Assembly (NCBI GenBank): GCA_030272155.1
Contig: CP126194.1
Span: 930,001-994,000 of the forward strand
Source of the DNA: Tetradesmus obliquus
Lineage: Eukaryota; Chlorophyta; Chlorophyceae; Sphaeropleales; Scenedesmaceae
Length of the DNA stretch: 64,000 nt
Direction: 5' to 3'
The notes under the pieces are model-generated. The model was not told where the DNA came from. It was given only the letters and a program-made list of their open reading frames with translations, and made no database searches. How positions within the stretch are numbered: the first letter of the stretch is position 1; each line of letters starts with the position of its first letter. The position numbers and the translations under genes were made by a program. This document shows, piece after piece, positions 1 through 11,160 of this stretch.

Positions 1-72
1 GCATGCATGCATTTGATGGCACCGAGCACCCAACAGCTGCATCGCTGATCACACATCAGCAGCAGCGCTCAC

Positions 73-701
73 CTGTTCTGCAGCAGGAAGTAGTGCGTCA
101 AATACACCGCCAGCCTCGCCACAGCCATGCTGCTGTACACCGCCATGCAACCCAGCGCCAGACTCCCCAGCTTCACTGCCCGCCACTGCTTCTGCTGCTG
201 CTGCTGCTGCACCACACCCCTGCCGGCCTCTCCAGACTGCAGCTGGTGTGCTAGCCAGTGCACACCTGCGCGCGCTGCAAGCACCGCAAAGGGCACCAGT
301 GGCCCTGCAGGCCGCAGCAGGCCCCGGTCAAACCACAGCATCACGTGGTAGACCTTTTGACCATGTGGCAGTCCCTCATACACCCACATGCCCATTAAAA
401 TGGCCAGCCACCACACTACAAGTGGTGCCAGCAGCAGCGCCTGAAAGGCTGTGTGGGACTCCAGTACCAGTGGGTCGCTGTAGCTGCTGAGGGCCCAGCT
501 GCTGCTGCTGCTGCTGTTGCGGGTAGAGGTGGTGGTGGGGCCAGATGGCTTGCTGCTGTTGAGTGGGAAGGTCTCCTCAAGTTCAAAGGCTGCTTCTGCT
601 GCTTGGCAGCTGCCGTGGCTGCCTGCCATGTTTGCTGCAGGGCTGCCTTGCTGCTGCTGCTTGCTTGCACGTGTGCCGCGGTTGGCGACGGCCGTAGCCA
701 T
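73..701 (-). CDS. Predicted multi-pass membrane protein, first exon (partial)
   Basis: An open frame runs leftward from an ATG at 701. It ends at a clear 5' splice site (AACAG|GTGAGC, exon edge at 73), so the remaining exons lie outside the window. The roughly 209 residues begin with a low-complexity Ser/Gln-rich stretch. At least three hydrophobic segments follow: near residues 85-110 (LLLAPLVVWWLAILMGMWVY), 130-155 and 180-205. Between the last two is a short poly-Gln run. I do not recognise the family. The N-terminus could be an organelle-targeting peptide, but it is too repetitive to judge. The hydrophobic segments and the splice donor make it a credible gene; its function is unknown. Confidence 0.6.
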
Positions 702-2508
702 CTAAACACGAGGTAACTGAAGACCAAGCAACCCTGTAAGCTACTGCAGAGCCAGAAGTGCTGCTGTGTTGCTCAGCAGCACTCGAATGTCACCGCGCTG
801 CTGCTGCGTCTGCTGAACTGCAGCTGCCTGAGGAGCTTATCGCTGATATGCCAAGTTTTAAGCGCACCAGTGCTGACACTGCACTCCAAAATCACACTGG
901 TGCTGGTTCCTCGCTGCTGTTACTACTCTGCGGGCTCAGTGGCCTGCTGCTGCACTTGTGATATGTGCAGTTGAAGCAGGGCACGTCATAAGCAGAGCAA
1001 GATGCCCTTGCCTGCTTTCAATGCTTTGAAAGCAAGAAGTACAGCAGGCCCAATAGTAGGAAGCAGTTGACCAGAATGATTGGCACGATGTACCTGCAGG
1101 AGCGAAAGCAAGGCAGCAGCAGGGCATCATACAGGTGCAGCTGCTTGCATGCGCATCTGATGTAGCAGCCGGTTGGTGCTGAAGTATGGCTGTTGCTTTC
1201 GCGCCAGGTGCCACTTCATTGCGTTTACGACAAAAGACTAGTTGTTGCCTGCTGCACTCAGCCAAGCACCTGCCCTACAGTAGCTGCTGATCCGGCACCT
1301 GTGTAGCTCTGCACCCGTGCCGAGCATAGCTACCATCCACAAACTCACTGTGCGTATCAGATGAACTCGCTCCAGCAGTGCCGAAGCTGTATGCGCAGCG
1401 ATCCGGGTCGATGCCTGCTCGACTGTTCACCAGCTGTGGGGATCAGCAGAGGAGCTGCAGCGGGGTCCTCCACGTCCTCAGGTATATTGATAGTGGTCAC
1501 GCTGTGCATGCGATCGCTAGACTGGAAGGTGAAGGCCTTGCAGGTGCACAGAGCGAGCAGTGGTTCGTCAGAGTTCAGCCCTAGAAGTTCTAGTGTAACA
1601 GCAGCTTATAAGCATGCAGCTACACCTCTGCATATGCATGCACACTGGCTTTCACACAACATTTTCTGCCAGCTGGCAACACGTGCTCTCATCATATCCT
1701 GACAACCCAGGGCAGAGGGTTCTATGGCATTACCAACAGGCACTCTCACAGTGCCCCAGGCTCAGGTGCCACACTGTCGCCCTCATTCCCAGCGACCAAC
1801 AACTGTTTACCCGAAATGTCTATGTCCCGAGCATCCCAGCCGCTGGAAAAAGTGATGCATGCGCACATGGGCAAGTGAATGCCTGAACCATCTGTCAAAT
1901 GTACCATGCTGCAAACGAGCCAGCATTGTTGACGTGTCTTCCATCACACGCAGATGGCGTAGCATGATTATGCACGCTGGCAGGAACAACAAGCGCGCTG
2001 CGCACATGCACGGCTGCAGGGCTGGCCTTCCGGCACTGCCACCACAGTCTGACAAAAGCACATGCGGCTGCCTGCATGCCAGCATATGCGCCGCATGCGT
2101 GCTACGGGCTGCACCCGTCCAGTGCCTCAAAGGGAAGCGCTGCAAGGGGGCCTGGCGGGTGCCGGAGCTGTGTGTCGGCTGACTGATGCTGTCAGGCGTT
2201 GTGATGGTACTGGAGAGGCTGCAGCTGGCAACCAGCGGTTGCCTGCTGGTGCTGCTGGTGCTGCGAGGTGCGGGCTGTCTGCCATGCGTGAGCTCCTGCA
2301 AGGCTGCCCCAGCTGTCAGCTGCTCAGGCATGCTGCGTCAGCTCCTGCAAGGCGTTCCTGCAAGCTGTCGGCTGCTTAGGTACCCTGCTGCGGCTGCTGA
2401 TGACGAGGCGATGGCTGCTGGTGCGGGGCAGCCTTGGTAGGTGGACGAATTCAGCACTTGTCAGTGTAACACATGCTGTTGAACCACTACATCAAGTAGG
2501 GCTCCCGC
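702..2508. other. Intergenic stretch without a recognised gene
   Basis: Neither strand shows an exon series with consistent splice phases or recognisable protein similarity. The short open frames here are GC-rich chance frames. The left part is probably upstream sequence of the leftward gene at 73-701, and the right part the 3' region of TPT1. Confidence 0.4.
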
Positions 2509-4357
2509 TCACTCCCCACCAGGCTCTGCGCCAGGCCACAGCTGTTCAGCCTGCTGCTGCTGCAGCTGCTCCACGAAACAAACAGGCAGCGGCCCCTCAC
2601 ACAGCAGCACGCCATTGGAGGACAGGAAGAAGGCGTGCCCTGCATCTAATGCCTCCTGCAGCAGCACAGCAGCATAGCAGCAGAGGAGCGCAGCAGCAGA
2701 GGCGCGCAGCAGCCACACGGTGAAAGGCAACTACTTCGGCCGATGCAGCATAATGTCTAGCGTTTCTTGCAAGCGATAATGTGTATGTGCCAGGGGCAGC
2801 TGCGGCTGAGAATGTGTCAGAAACCATGCATCACACGCACACTGCATGCCGTGCTAAATTTGTTGCACATGTGCACAACTGCTGCTGCAGCACCAGGGAA
2901 GCAAGTACACTGCATTTGTGGAAGCCGCTACGGCTGCTGTTCCGCACACATTGGGCTATCCCCTGACACGCCAGCGTAACTCTGGCTGTACTACTGCAAC
3001 CTTTGCTGCTGCTGTTGCCGTCGCCATTCGGCTCCCCAGCTGACCAAATGCAACCACAGATCGCTGCGCAGCGCCCTACCTACCTGCAGCTTCAGCCGCA
3101 GCATCACGCTGGCCCAGCTGTTGGCGCGCAGCAGCTGCGGCTGCGTGGCAAAGTGGATGTGGCTGCGGCTCATGCGCAGCAGGCTGCCACTGGCCTGGAT
3201 GGCCTCCCAGCTGCACAACAATCACCCAGGGCATGCAGCAGTGCATCAGCCAGCAGGTTGCAGGCATACCATGTGAAGTTGCACGTGCAGCAGGCTGCCA
3301 CTGGCCTGAATGGCCGCCCAGCTTCACAGCAGGGCAGAGCAGGGCATGTAAGCAGCAGGGCAGGGCAGGGCAGGGCAGGGCAGGGCAGGGCAGGGCATGC
3401 AAGCAGCAGGGCAGGGCAGGGCAGGGCATGCAGCAGCAGCCCATGAGCAACGGCAGGTTGCAGGCATGCAAGGTAAACCTGCACACCCAGCAGCGCTAGC
3501 TGATCTTGAACCTCAGCTGCTGCAGAAGGGTGCAGGCCGCCACTGCTTGATGTTGGCATGCGCCGTTTCGCACGGCTCACCGGCTGCTCCAACAGCCAAG
3601 AGCTGGCCCTGTTGACAGTCATTGAAACCGAAGGAGCAGGCTGCTTGATGCTCACCCTTCTTTGCTGGTGGCATGCACCGCACATGGTACGCTGCTTGCG
3701 TCCGTGACTGGCGTCAGCACCGGCGCTTGCAGCTGCACGGAGTGGCCCTGGGCGGCCCGTATGCGAGGAGAGCTGGCTGACTCGTCCAGCACGAAGCGCT
3801 TCTGCAGCATGTTACAATACATAAGGTGTCGGAAGTATTGAAGGAGGTGAAATGTGGCTGGTGGCCAGAGCTGGGTGAAGTGGGTGTTGGCTGTGGGCTG
3901 TGGAGGCGCGTGCCAGCCTGATAGATGACAGATGCAGACAGGTGCATCTGGAGACAGCAGCAGGTGCATGGGGCCAAAAATGAGCCGCTGCACCTCTGGC
4001 ATTGATTTCTGAATGCAGCGCAGCACGTATGGCCGACATGCCAGAATCTGCTGCTGCATGAGATGAGTTGGTGAACAGTGCGGCTGCCGATCTGTTGGCT
4101 TGTTCAGGGGATGCTTGCATAGGTTATTTGCTCACGTTAAACCACCTGATGGTGCAGTTGCTGCTAGTGTGGCGCACCTTGTCATTTGATTCTATCACTT
4201 CCTGCAGCTCTTGCAGCGTGGGCTTGCTCTTCATGTGAGCCATCAGCACACTAGCTGACACAAAGCCTGCATAACGTTAAGCAAGGGTATAAAAAGCAAA
4301 TAAACATTAAACTGTCAACCATGGTCAGCAGTGCGCCGCCCACAGCGGCAAGCCTGG

Positions 4358-4433
<76 letters not shown>

Positions 4434-4566
4434 GCATCTCACCTTGCTCATCCATGCTGCCAGGTGGTGGAGCGTGCCTGAGCATGTATGAAAGCTCCTT
4501 GCTGATGCGTACGTTGCGGCTGGCGGGCTGCGGCTTCCGCACCCCGCCGGAAGTGCCTGTTGACAT
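2509..4566 (-). CDS. TPT1: tRNA 2'-phosphotransferase (Tpt1/KptA family)
   Basis: Five exons, all phase-consistent: 4443-4566, 4178-4266, 3656-3801, 3084-3210 and 2509-2655, giving 210 residues (yeast Tpt1 is about 230). Family landmarks appear in order: ISKELSYMLRH (the Arg-His pair of the NAD+/phosphate pocket), MDEQGFVS, NDK|KRF across an exon junction, IRAAQGHSVQL, VHATSKEGWEAI, MSRSHIHFAT and FFLSSNGVLL. The enzyme removes the splice-junction 2'-phosphate left on tRNA by fungal/plant-type ligation, transferring it to NAD+. The usual HGT is HAT here. An in-frame ATG at 4710 would add 48 residues, possibly a targeting peptide; I chose 4566 because it sits just before the conserved domain. 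Intron 1 holds a (CTG)23 tract, and intron 3 holds G-rich repeats plus a partial copy of exon 4. The gene is head-to-head with the plastid protein gene at 4952. Confidence 0.9.
3293..3327 (-). repeat. Partial copy of the TPT1 exon 4 acceptor edge
   Basis: About 35 bp nearly repeats 3181-3216, the 3' splice site and first codons of TPT1 exon 4, offset by about 111 bp. It lies inside intron 3 and no longer encodes the conserved peptide beyond its first codons. Confidence 0.75.
3331..3428. repeat. GGGCA minisatellite in TPT1 intron 3
   Basis: Tandem GGGCA units occur in two runs (about 3355-3398 and 3408-3428) with interrupted units before them. The + strand carries evenly spaced GGG triplets that could form G-quadruplexes. 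Relative to TPT1 the G-rich strand is the template strand. Confidence 0.9.
4359..4427. repeat. (CTG)23 trinucleotide tract
   Basis: Uninterrupted run of 23 CTG units on the + strand, i.e. CAG on the TPT1 sense strand. It begins about 15 bases downstream of the TPT1 exon 1 splice donor. Confidence 0.97.
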
Positions 4567-4951
4567 GCTGGTCTGCTGCCGAGCTGTCCAAAGCTGACGA
4601 AGCGAACAGGAAGCAGCCGGTGCGCAGAATGGTATGCACACAATTAACGAAGACGATAGGCGAACGAGACGCAGTCGAGCGTGTTGAAAGGTGACGCTGC
4701 TCATGATCAATTCGGAAGGTGTCAGTTGTCACCTTGAATTGAAAGACATGTACCCGGCAATGAACACCTGGCAAGTGTGACCGTGACGTTGATGCCGGCC
4801 TCTCTAGCAAAACAGCCGTATGATCCGTGTGCTTGTCCTGCTTTTCCCTGCTGCTGCTGACTGTTGCAAGACGCAAGCTGCTGCGCACACCAGTGGTGTG
4901 ACACCACAGACCACAGCAACTCTGCTGCACTGCTGTGTGAAGCTTGGCAAC
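4567..4951. promoter_or_regulatory. Divergent promoter region, TPT1 / plastid membrane gene
   Basis: 385 bp separate the chosen TPT1 ATG (leftward) from the ATG of the plastid membrane protein gene (rightward). It shrinks to about 240 bp if TPT1 starts at 4710. No TATA box was identified. The role is inferred from position only. Confidence 0.45.
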
Positions 4952-7351
4952 ATGCAGCCTGCCATGCAAAGCAGTCAAGCTGTACATCAAACAACTTCAG
5001 CACCAATGAGAGGGTGCATAAGCCATCAGGCCTGTAGGCCAGTTTTCTTGCAGCAACAACAACAACAGCAGCGCAACTTCTACTACACACAGAGCAGCGC
5101 TGGCAGGAGCACAGTGACCTGCAAAGCAGCACCAAAAGAGTTTGTAACAGAGTTCAGCAGGTGTGTTGGCAATGGTGCTAATCTGATGCTTTCTAAGCTA
5201 CATCCTGATGTTTGTTTAAGGCAGTTGCAGATCTACTCATAAGTCGTCGCGCTGTGTGCACACGCGCGTGTGTGTGCACACAGCGGCGCTCCACTGCTGG
5301 CAGGCACAGAGGTCATGGGCACACACTCAGCAGCACTACTTCATGCCAACTGATGTTTCAAGATTGTCTATCTTTAATGTCGAGTGTCGTCATGTGAAAC
5401 AGTAAGGCATCAAATAACACGTGTGCCAGCATATGGCATGTCCTGCTGAACTTCACTGCCCGTGCTGCTTCTCTTTGTCCTCCTGCCGTGCCAGCAGCCC
5501 AGCAGCGCCTAGCAACCTGGGTGTGCTGCAGCGAGTGGTAGAAGTCAACCCTGGCATGGATGACCCATACGGCATGCAGCGCGTGTCAGTGGAGAGGTGC
5601 GGCACACAGCTGTTTTGAGGGTGTAAACATAAGAATGCTTGTTACAATTGGTGTCAAGCAAAGACATTTGCAGTGCTATGCAAGGCCACCACTAGACGTA
5701 CAGGATGCATAGCGACTTAATACAGCAAAGCGCCAGTTATTTAGTTGTCAGTGGACTGATGCGGTGGAAGCAGGAGAGGGGGAGAGTGCAGACCCACAGA
5801 ATGACTCCGGCAGTACGCCTGCAATGGCATGCAGCGCGTGTCAGTGGAGAGGTGCGGCACACAGCCACTGGTTGGAGGTTGTGGGCCTTTTCAGGCTGGC
5901 TCTGTCACGAGAGCTCAAATGTGATGGACACAGCAGCAGCTTCTGGTCTTTCTTTTTCTGACCCGGCTGCAAGATGCAGCAGGTAAGTTACAAATAAAAA
6001 TATCACGGAAGCTGGCAGACACTGCAACCCAGCAGGTAGCAAAGCACTCGACAGCAGAGGCAGCCAACGAACCTGCCATCTACTTCCCAACTGTGTGCTG
6101 TGTGTGTATCTTTGGCTGCCCTGCCGCTCCCTCCTGCACTGCTGCGCTGCTGCAGCTTCAGTAGCCGCGGCTTCTACATGGATGCACCCTCCATAGTCAG
6201 CAGCGCAGTGCTGCTGCTGGTGCTGCTGGCGCTCACCTTCCAACGTATCTTGGGCCTGGACAGGTTCATCACAAAAGCAATGAGGTGCGGCCTTGCCTAT
6301 TGATGTTTGACAGGCTCATGGCTGAAACACTGCGGTGCAGCCACGGCTCTTGTTGCTGGACAGGCTTAACCAAAGCCATGAGGTGCGGCTGGGCTACAGC
6401 AGAGAGGGCCTTGCATGGGGCCAGGCCTTGTGAGGCCCTTGTTTGCCGGCAAACAAAGCAGGCAGGCAGCGAGACAGGCAGGCAGCCAGCAAGGCATGCA
6501 GGCAATCAGCACGGTAGGCAGCTAGCAGAGGGTGGGCTTGCAGAGCGTGCTGCTGCAGCTGCGGTGCCAGCGGTGCTGCTCTGTGGTTGACCACTGCAGC
6601 ACTGCAGCATTGCGCTGTGATGGCAGCGCGTCATGCTGCTGCAGCATGTGCTGGCATGCTGCAGCTGAAGAGTGCAGCAGCCACGAAAAAATCCGGCTGC
6701 ATGCAGCCACATGGCAGTTCATCATCATCAAATGCAAGCAGCCGCATGGCAGTTGAGGGTTGGAGTTCAGGTGGCGGTTGCAACTGCTGCCATGCGGCTT
6801 GCAGGGACTGGAAGGATGCCAGGGAGCTTGAAAGGAGGAGTGAAGTGCTGCGGGCAAAGCAGGTGCGCAGCTGCCTGCGGCACCATCAGGGTGCATGCGT
6901 GTTTAGACATGTGGGTGTATCAACGTGGGTGCTGCAGCTGCTATGGAGTTTTGGGGTGTGCAAGCTGCTCAAAGGTACATGCATAGCTTGCTCTTTAAGA
7001 TTTGGTGTTGCTTTTATTAAAGTTATTGATGATGCTGATGAGTTTTTTTCTGCGTTCTCTTCTGACGGTTTGGATGATGATGAGTTGTTCTTCGATGTTT
7101 CCTCCCCCTATGAGCCTCTCGTTGGCTCCTGACTGGGGTTCCCACTCCTCGTTGAGTGGAGCATGTAATGTAATGTAATGTAATGTAAAGACACACTTGA
7201 GAAGCAGCACAAGCTCGTATCAGAAGCTGCCCATTTGTAGTTTGCTGTCATTGCATTGTGTGCCAAGCAAGGCCTCTTTCCTTGGCTGCTTTGCTGGTGT
7301 TGCTTGCTGTCTCCGCAGTCAATGCCAGACAATCCCAATTTCCTTGCTTGA
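4952..7351 (+). CDS. Predicted plastid-targeted single-span membrane protein
   Basis: Proposed exons 4952-5160, 5498-5596, 6156-6284, 6805-6862 and 7319-7351; every junction keeps phase, giving about 175 residues. The first ~60 residues are basic, rich in Ser/Gln/Thr and free of acidic residues, like a chloroplast transit peptide. Exon 2 encodes a soluble stretch (NLGVLQRVVEVNPGMDDPYG). Exon 3 encodes one membrane span (APSIVSSAVLLLVLLALTF) followed by QRILGLDR. Exon 4 is a charged helix (DWKDARELERRSEVL), and the last exon would end PDNPNFLA. I do not recognise the family. Exons 1-3 are firm, exon 4 is likely and exon 5 is tentative. If splicing stops in exon 3, an in-frame TGA at 6301 gives 151 residues. 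Pieces of exons 2 and 3 recur in the introns (5826-5863, 6308-6394). Confidence 0.6.
5826..5863 (+). repeat. Copy of the exon 2 donor edge
   Basis: About 38 bp (GGCATGCAGCGCGTGTCAGT and onward) is identical to the end of exon 2 and its splice donor at 5571-5608. It is displaced about 255 bp into the following intron. Confidence 0.85.
6308..6394 (+). repeat. Two degenerate copies of the exon 3 donor edge
   Basis: Two imperfect repeats of the exon 3 end (GACAGG...GCAATGAGGTGCGGC at 6257-6292) start at about 6308 and 6358. Both keep a GGTGC donor-like end. Confidence 0.65.
7164..7188 (+). repeat. (TGTAA)5 pentanucleotide array
   Basis: Five perfect back-to-back TGTAA units. TGTAA is the known poly(A) signal of chlorophycean algae. 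Under the five-exon model of the gene at 4952 this array falls in its last intron. Under a shorter model it would be its 3' processing signal. Confidence 0.95.
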
Positions 7352-8697
7352 ACGATGGTGGGACATCAACTGTGCTGCTGTTGCTGCTGTTCCTGCTGCT
7401 GCTGCTGCTGCTTTGCTGCATGCGCCACCTTGTTTCTGGCAGAGCCTTGAGGACAGCTGGGATCAGGAGAAGGAGCCCTGAAGCAGCATATGGGAGCTTT
7501 CTGTTTTGCACTGCTGATTCAGCATCACCACAGCTCCTTGGTGTGCTGGTTGTACAACATAGACTGTCCATCTTCACAACATGTTCTGTCTTTGTTGGCA
7601 ACTTATATTTAAAGGTTGGTGGGCAGCAACGGTCAAGGCAGCTGCCGGAGAACATGCAGGGCTGCAACGGATCAACAGCATTGCCATAGTGGCAAAAGTG
7701 TTGTTCAATTCAAGGCTTGTGGTAAGTGCACTGGCACCCTGTCCCTTGCGACGCGCTGGTAAATTGTGTGTCATGCCTCTGCGGCAGATAATGCTTTGTG
7801 CGCTGTCTAATAATAATAGTCTTCTTGTAAGCCATACCTTGTCATCGGCATCGGCAACCGCGCCCCATATGGAGCGGAAACTACGACTATTATTGCCTCT
7901 CTATTGCGCTGTCTCTTTACAATGAGAGTGGCTCCAAGCGCCACTGGGGCTTAGGAGTGCCAGTCTGGCGAGAAAAAAACACAGTTGCAGAGTGTTTCCC
8001 TTGGGCACCATTGATTTGCAACTGGGGGCCATGGCAGTGCGCTGCCACTGGTGTCAACAGTTGACTGGCGTTCCTGTTGTCATGTTGCCTGGCAGTGCAG
8101 CTCAGACTCATGCAAGCTCTGCCATATTTGGCGAAACGCATTTGCTGCCTTGCTGCTGACTATTCGTCAATGTATGCGTGCAGCTGCGGACGGAACCTGT
8201 GACTGTGGTGCATGACCTCCACCTGCCATCCAGGCGGGGGAGGGTGCCTCGTAACCTCGACGTAGACCTCATGTCAAAGGCTGATCAAGATAGATTGAAA
8301 AGTTGGATTAGCTTTGATAGTTTTTCTGCCTGCAGGGGCACCGCTATGCCCTCTTGTTCGGGAGTCAATGACGCCCTGTCATCGCCCGCTGAGCATACAC
8401 CGGCAGTGACCAGCCATTCTGAGCACAGAGGGAGCACAGGCAGGCCTTCAAACAGTGTACTCAACCGAATACGGAACAAAACAATCGTACGTGTGACGCT
8501 TCTTCGTGATGGACATAATTGCACAAGGTTCGCAGCTACGTATATGGCCGTGTTTGATGTCCTAAAGCCTCATCTAAGTTGTAATTGTATAGTTTGAAGA
8601 AACAGTTCCTGTTGAGAGGGCCCTCAGAGTGGCGGAGCCATTACTGCAGCTTTCATACCTGCTTCAGATGGGCTGATCGAAGTGCCCAATAGCTCAA
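7352..8697. other. Stretch without a confident gene
   Basis: An AT-richer stretch by eye. An open frame at 8178-8597 (+) of about 139 codons contains RGRVPRNLDVDLMSKADQ, but I could not tie it by splice phase to the gene that follows. It may be an upstream exon of that gene or chance. A TGTAA lies near 7826. Confidence 0.35.
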
Positions 8698-11160
8698 ATG
8701 ACTGCATTGTATGACGAGCGCACGTTGCAGCGCCAGCTGCACCGTCTTCTAAGCCTAGCCCACGAGCTCACCTGGGAGAACGAGCAGCTCAGGCAGAAGG
8801 AGCAGGTATGCCAACAATCACAAGGTTATAATATCAAATACGGCTGTAATTGCATTACAGGGTGGCGTGGCACCACGTTCTGCAGTAATCAAGTTCGCCA
8901 TTCTGTGCTAGCTGCAGAAGATGCGTGCTGGGACCTTTAAATGTCTGTTGACGCATCGTTGATCAATTTCCTGCTGCTGCTGGGCCTCCTTCGCAGCAGC
9001 GTTGATTGGCTGCTACCTGCTGCTACACTCCTGCTTGGCAGAGCTCAAAGTTCTGGAGGTTATGTACAGACCATGGGGCAGAAGACATGCATTCTTCACT
9101 TGTTAATCTCTTCAGCTCGTGCATGGTTGCTTCCTGCGTGGGTCCTGCAGGTGATGGTGTCGATGCTGGCGGATCAGGGCGACAGCCTGTACAGGCTCAG
9201 TTGTGTTGCAGTGGCAGCAGGAGCAGCAGAGCCACATGCTGACAGCAGTGCGCTGCTGGCAGCTGCCGAGACAGACCTTGTCACGTTTGACCTGCTGCAA
9301 CATGCTGGGCATGCTGCATCATGTTTGACCAATCAGTCGGACAGCAGCACAGCAGCAGCGGTCAACACGCAGCGCTTGCGCGCCTCTGTATCGCCTGAAG
9401 CAGTGCTTGAGGTGCAGCATGCCAGCACCAAGCAGCTGGCAGTGCAGGCGCGGCAGCTAACGCAGCAGCTGGCACTCTGCAGAGTAGCATGCGCTGCACC
9501 CTGGTCTGGAATTCAAACGGAAGACAGCCTGAAGGCAGCAGTGGAGCAGTATGGGCAGTTCTGCATGCTGCTGGTGAGTATGGCTGGTTCAGACATATGT
9601 CAAGTATATGTTGGTACATATTTGAACATGGTTTGGGGCATGTAAGGCACTGGTCGGTCCAATAAGCCGTGAAGATGCTTGCAGGAAGCACAGCAGCAGC
9701 AAGTGTAAGCTGCACACTACGAAACCGCACTCGGCACACGCTGTGTGTGCGCTGGTGATGCAGCAAGGGTGCTGGGCAAGCACACAACAGCAGTCAATGA
9801 ACAGCAGCGTCAGCTGCAGCTGGTTGGCAGCAGCAATTGGCTTAGGACCGCCAGGCACTGCAGGCACGTCTGACTATACACTAACCAACCACATGCCTGC
9901 TGGCTGCTTGTATGGCTGCTTGCCTGTGTGCAGCACATGGGTGCGCAGCAGCAGCTCATGGAGCTGTGCTGCCTCAACCTGGACACGCTGCAGCCAGAAT
10001 CGCCTCCAGACGGTGAGCCGAGTCAGGATCATACATGCATGGAACACAGCAGTTGTCTTGGCACCAGCAGCGCCCGACTTCTGGCACTGCCAGCTGTTCA
10101 TGGAGTGCTTGCAGGAAAGCTGCTGCTAGCAGGACTGAGCTTTGCTCATGCTGCTTTCCTGCTGCCAGTGCTGCTGGAGTATGCATTTGATTAGAGAGAG
10201 GGTAGTTACATGTGGATCCTGGCACCTGGGCTGCGTTGTACTGAGCGTCGTTGTGCTTGCTGCTTGCAGGACTCTGGGCGCATGTAGGAGCGCAAGTTGC
10301 GCTGTCCCCAGCACAGGTGGAGGCACTGTCAATCAGCTTTAACCTGTGCCAGGAGGCACGGCGGCCCCTTGTTGCAAAAGCACAGAAGGCTGTGCAGCAC
10401 CTGCAGCAGCTGCAAGGCCATGCAGAGGCTGTTTCCGGCTCTGCACAGCTCAACGCAGCTGCGGCAAATGCGGTACTAACAGCAACCGCTGTTCATCTGC
10501 TCACGCCGGATGCAGCAGCGGGTGACTCCCCAAAAGCACACGATGCAGCAGCAGCAGCAGCAGCAGCGCCAGCGCCAGCGCCGCATGCAGCAAATGCTGC
10601 AGTGCCTTGCTCATCGATATCATACGGCAGTGTGCTGAATGGGCTTGAGTCCGTGCCTGGGAGGCTGGTCAGCCGGACACAGCAGGTTGAAGCGCTGCTG
10701 CAGCAGCTGCTGAGTTACACGAAGCAGCTGCGTGAGGTGGCGCGCCATGTCACCTTCCACTGGGTCAACACGCTGGACACCCACCAGATGGCAAGATCCA
10801 TAACCTGCTCATACCCGTGAGTGCTGCTGTCAGCAGTTTGGCTTGGTGCAGGCAGGCCTGTAGCAACGCGATGCATGCACACTGCAGCTGCCGCAGCAAG
10901 CTGGCAGCAACGGAACCAGCCCTGGGCGGCGGTGGCGCTTGCTGCTGCTGACCTTGTCGGCAACTGCACCTATGGAGCGTGCTTGCTGCAGCAAGTGCTG
11001 CGCTCGTGGTTCCGTGGTGCCCCGCTTACTCTGGTGTTTTTGTGCCTGCTGCTGCGCCTGCTGCAGGTACTTGGTGCAACCAGTGCTGGTGATTGAGGCG
11101 CTGTGGCGCCAGCAGCAGCAGGTTGGGGTGGCAGCAGCAGATGCTGAGTCAACGTGCTAG
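8698..11160 (+). CDS. Coiled-coil protein, possibly bZIP-related
   Basis: Exons 8698-8805, 9151-9573, 9934-10012, 10270-10816 and 11067-11160 all join in phase and give 416 residues. Exon 1 ends in a heptad-like helix ([20 protein letters not shown]). Exon 2 has Ala/Gln-rich helices. Exons 3-4 contain [13 protein letters not shown], then [20 protein letters not shown] and a Gln-rich helix. Exon 4 continues through an Ala-rich linker to [15 protein letters not shown], which splices to [15 protein letters not shown] in exon 5. The layout of a zipper-like helix plus conserved helices ending in a YPY motif resembles the region after the leucine zipper in some algal bZIP factors, but no basic region was found, so a 5' exon may be missing. 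That link is inference. A TGTAA near 11549 could serve its 3' end. Confidence 0.55.

Noticed and set aside
3..254. Leu-rich frame at the window start
   Set aside because: The poly-Leu is translated CTG repeat on the strand opposite a poly-Gln run in the membrane-protein exon.
69..727. Several overlapping frames opposite and beside the membrane-protein exon
   Set aside because: They are shadows created by CAG/CTG repeats; only the leftward frame has hydrophobic segments and a proper splice donor.
7258..7689. Signal-peptide-like + frame (LAALLVLLAVSAVNARQ, then poly-Leu)
   Set aside because: The poly-Leu is a CTG run, the rest has no conserved look, and the region is better explained as an acceptor and last exon of the gene at 4952.
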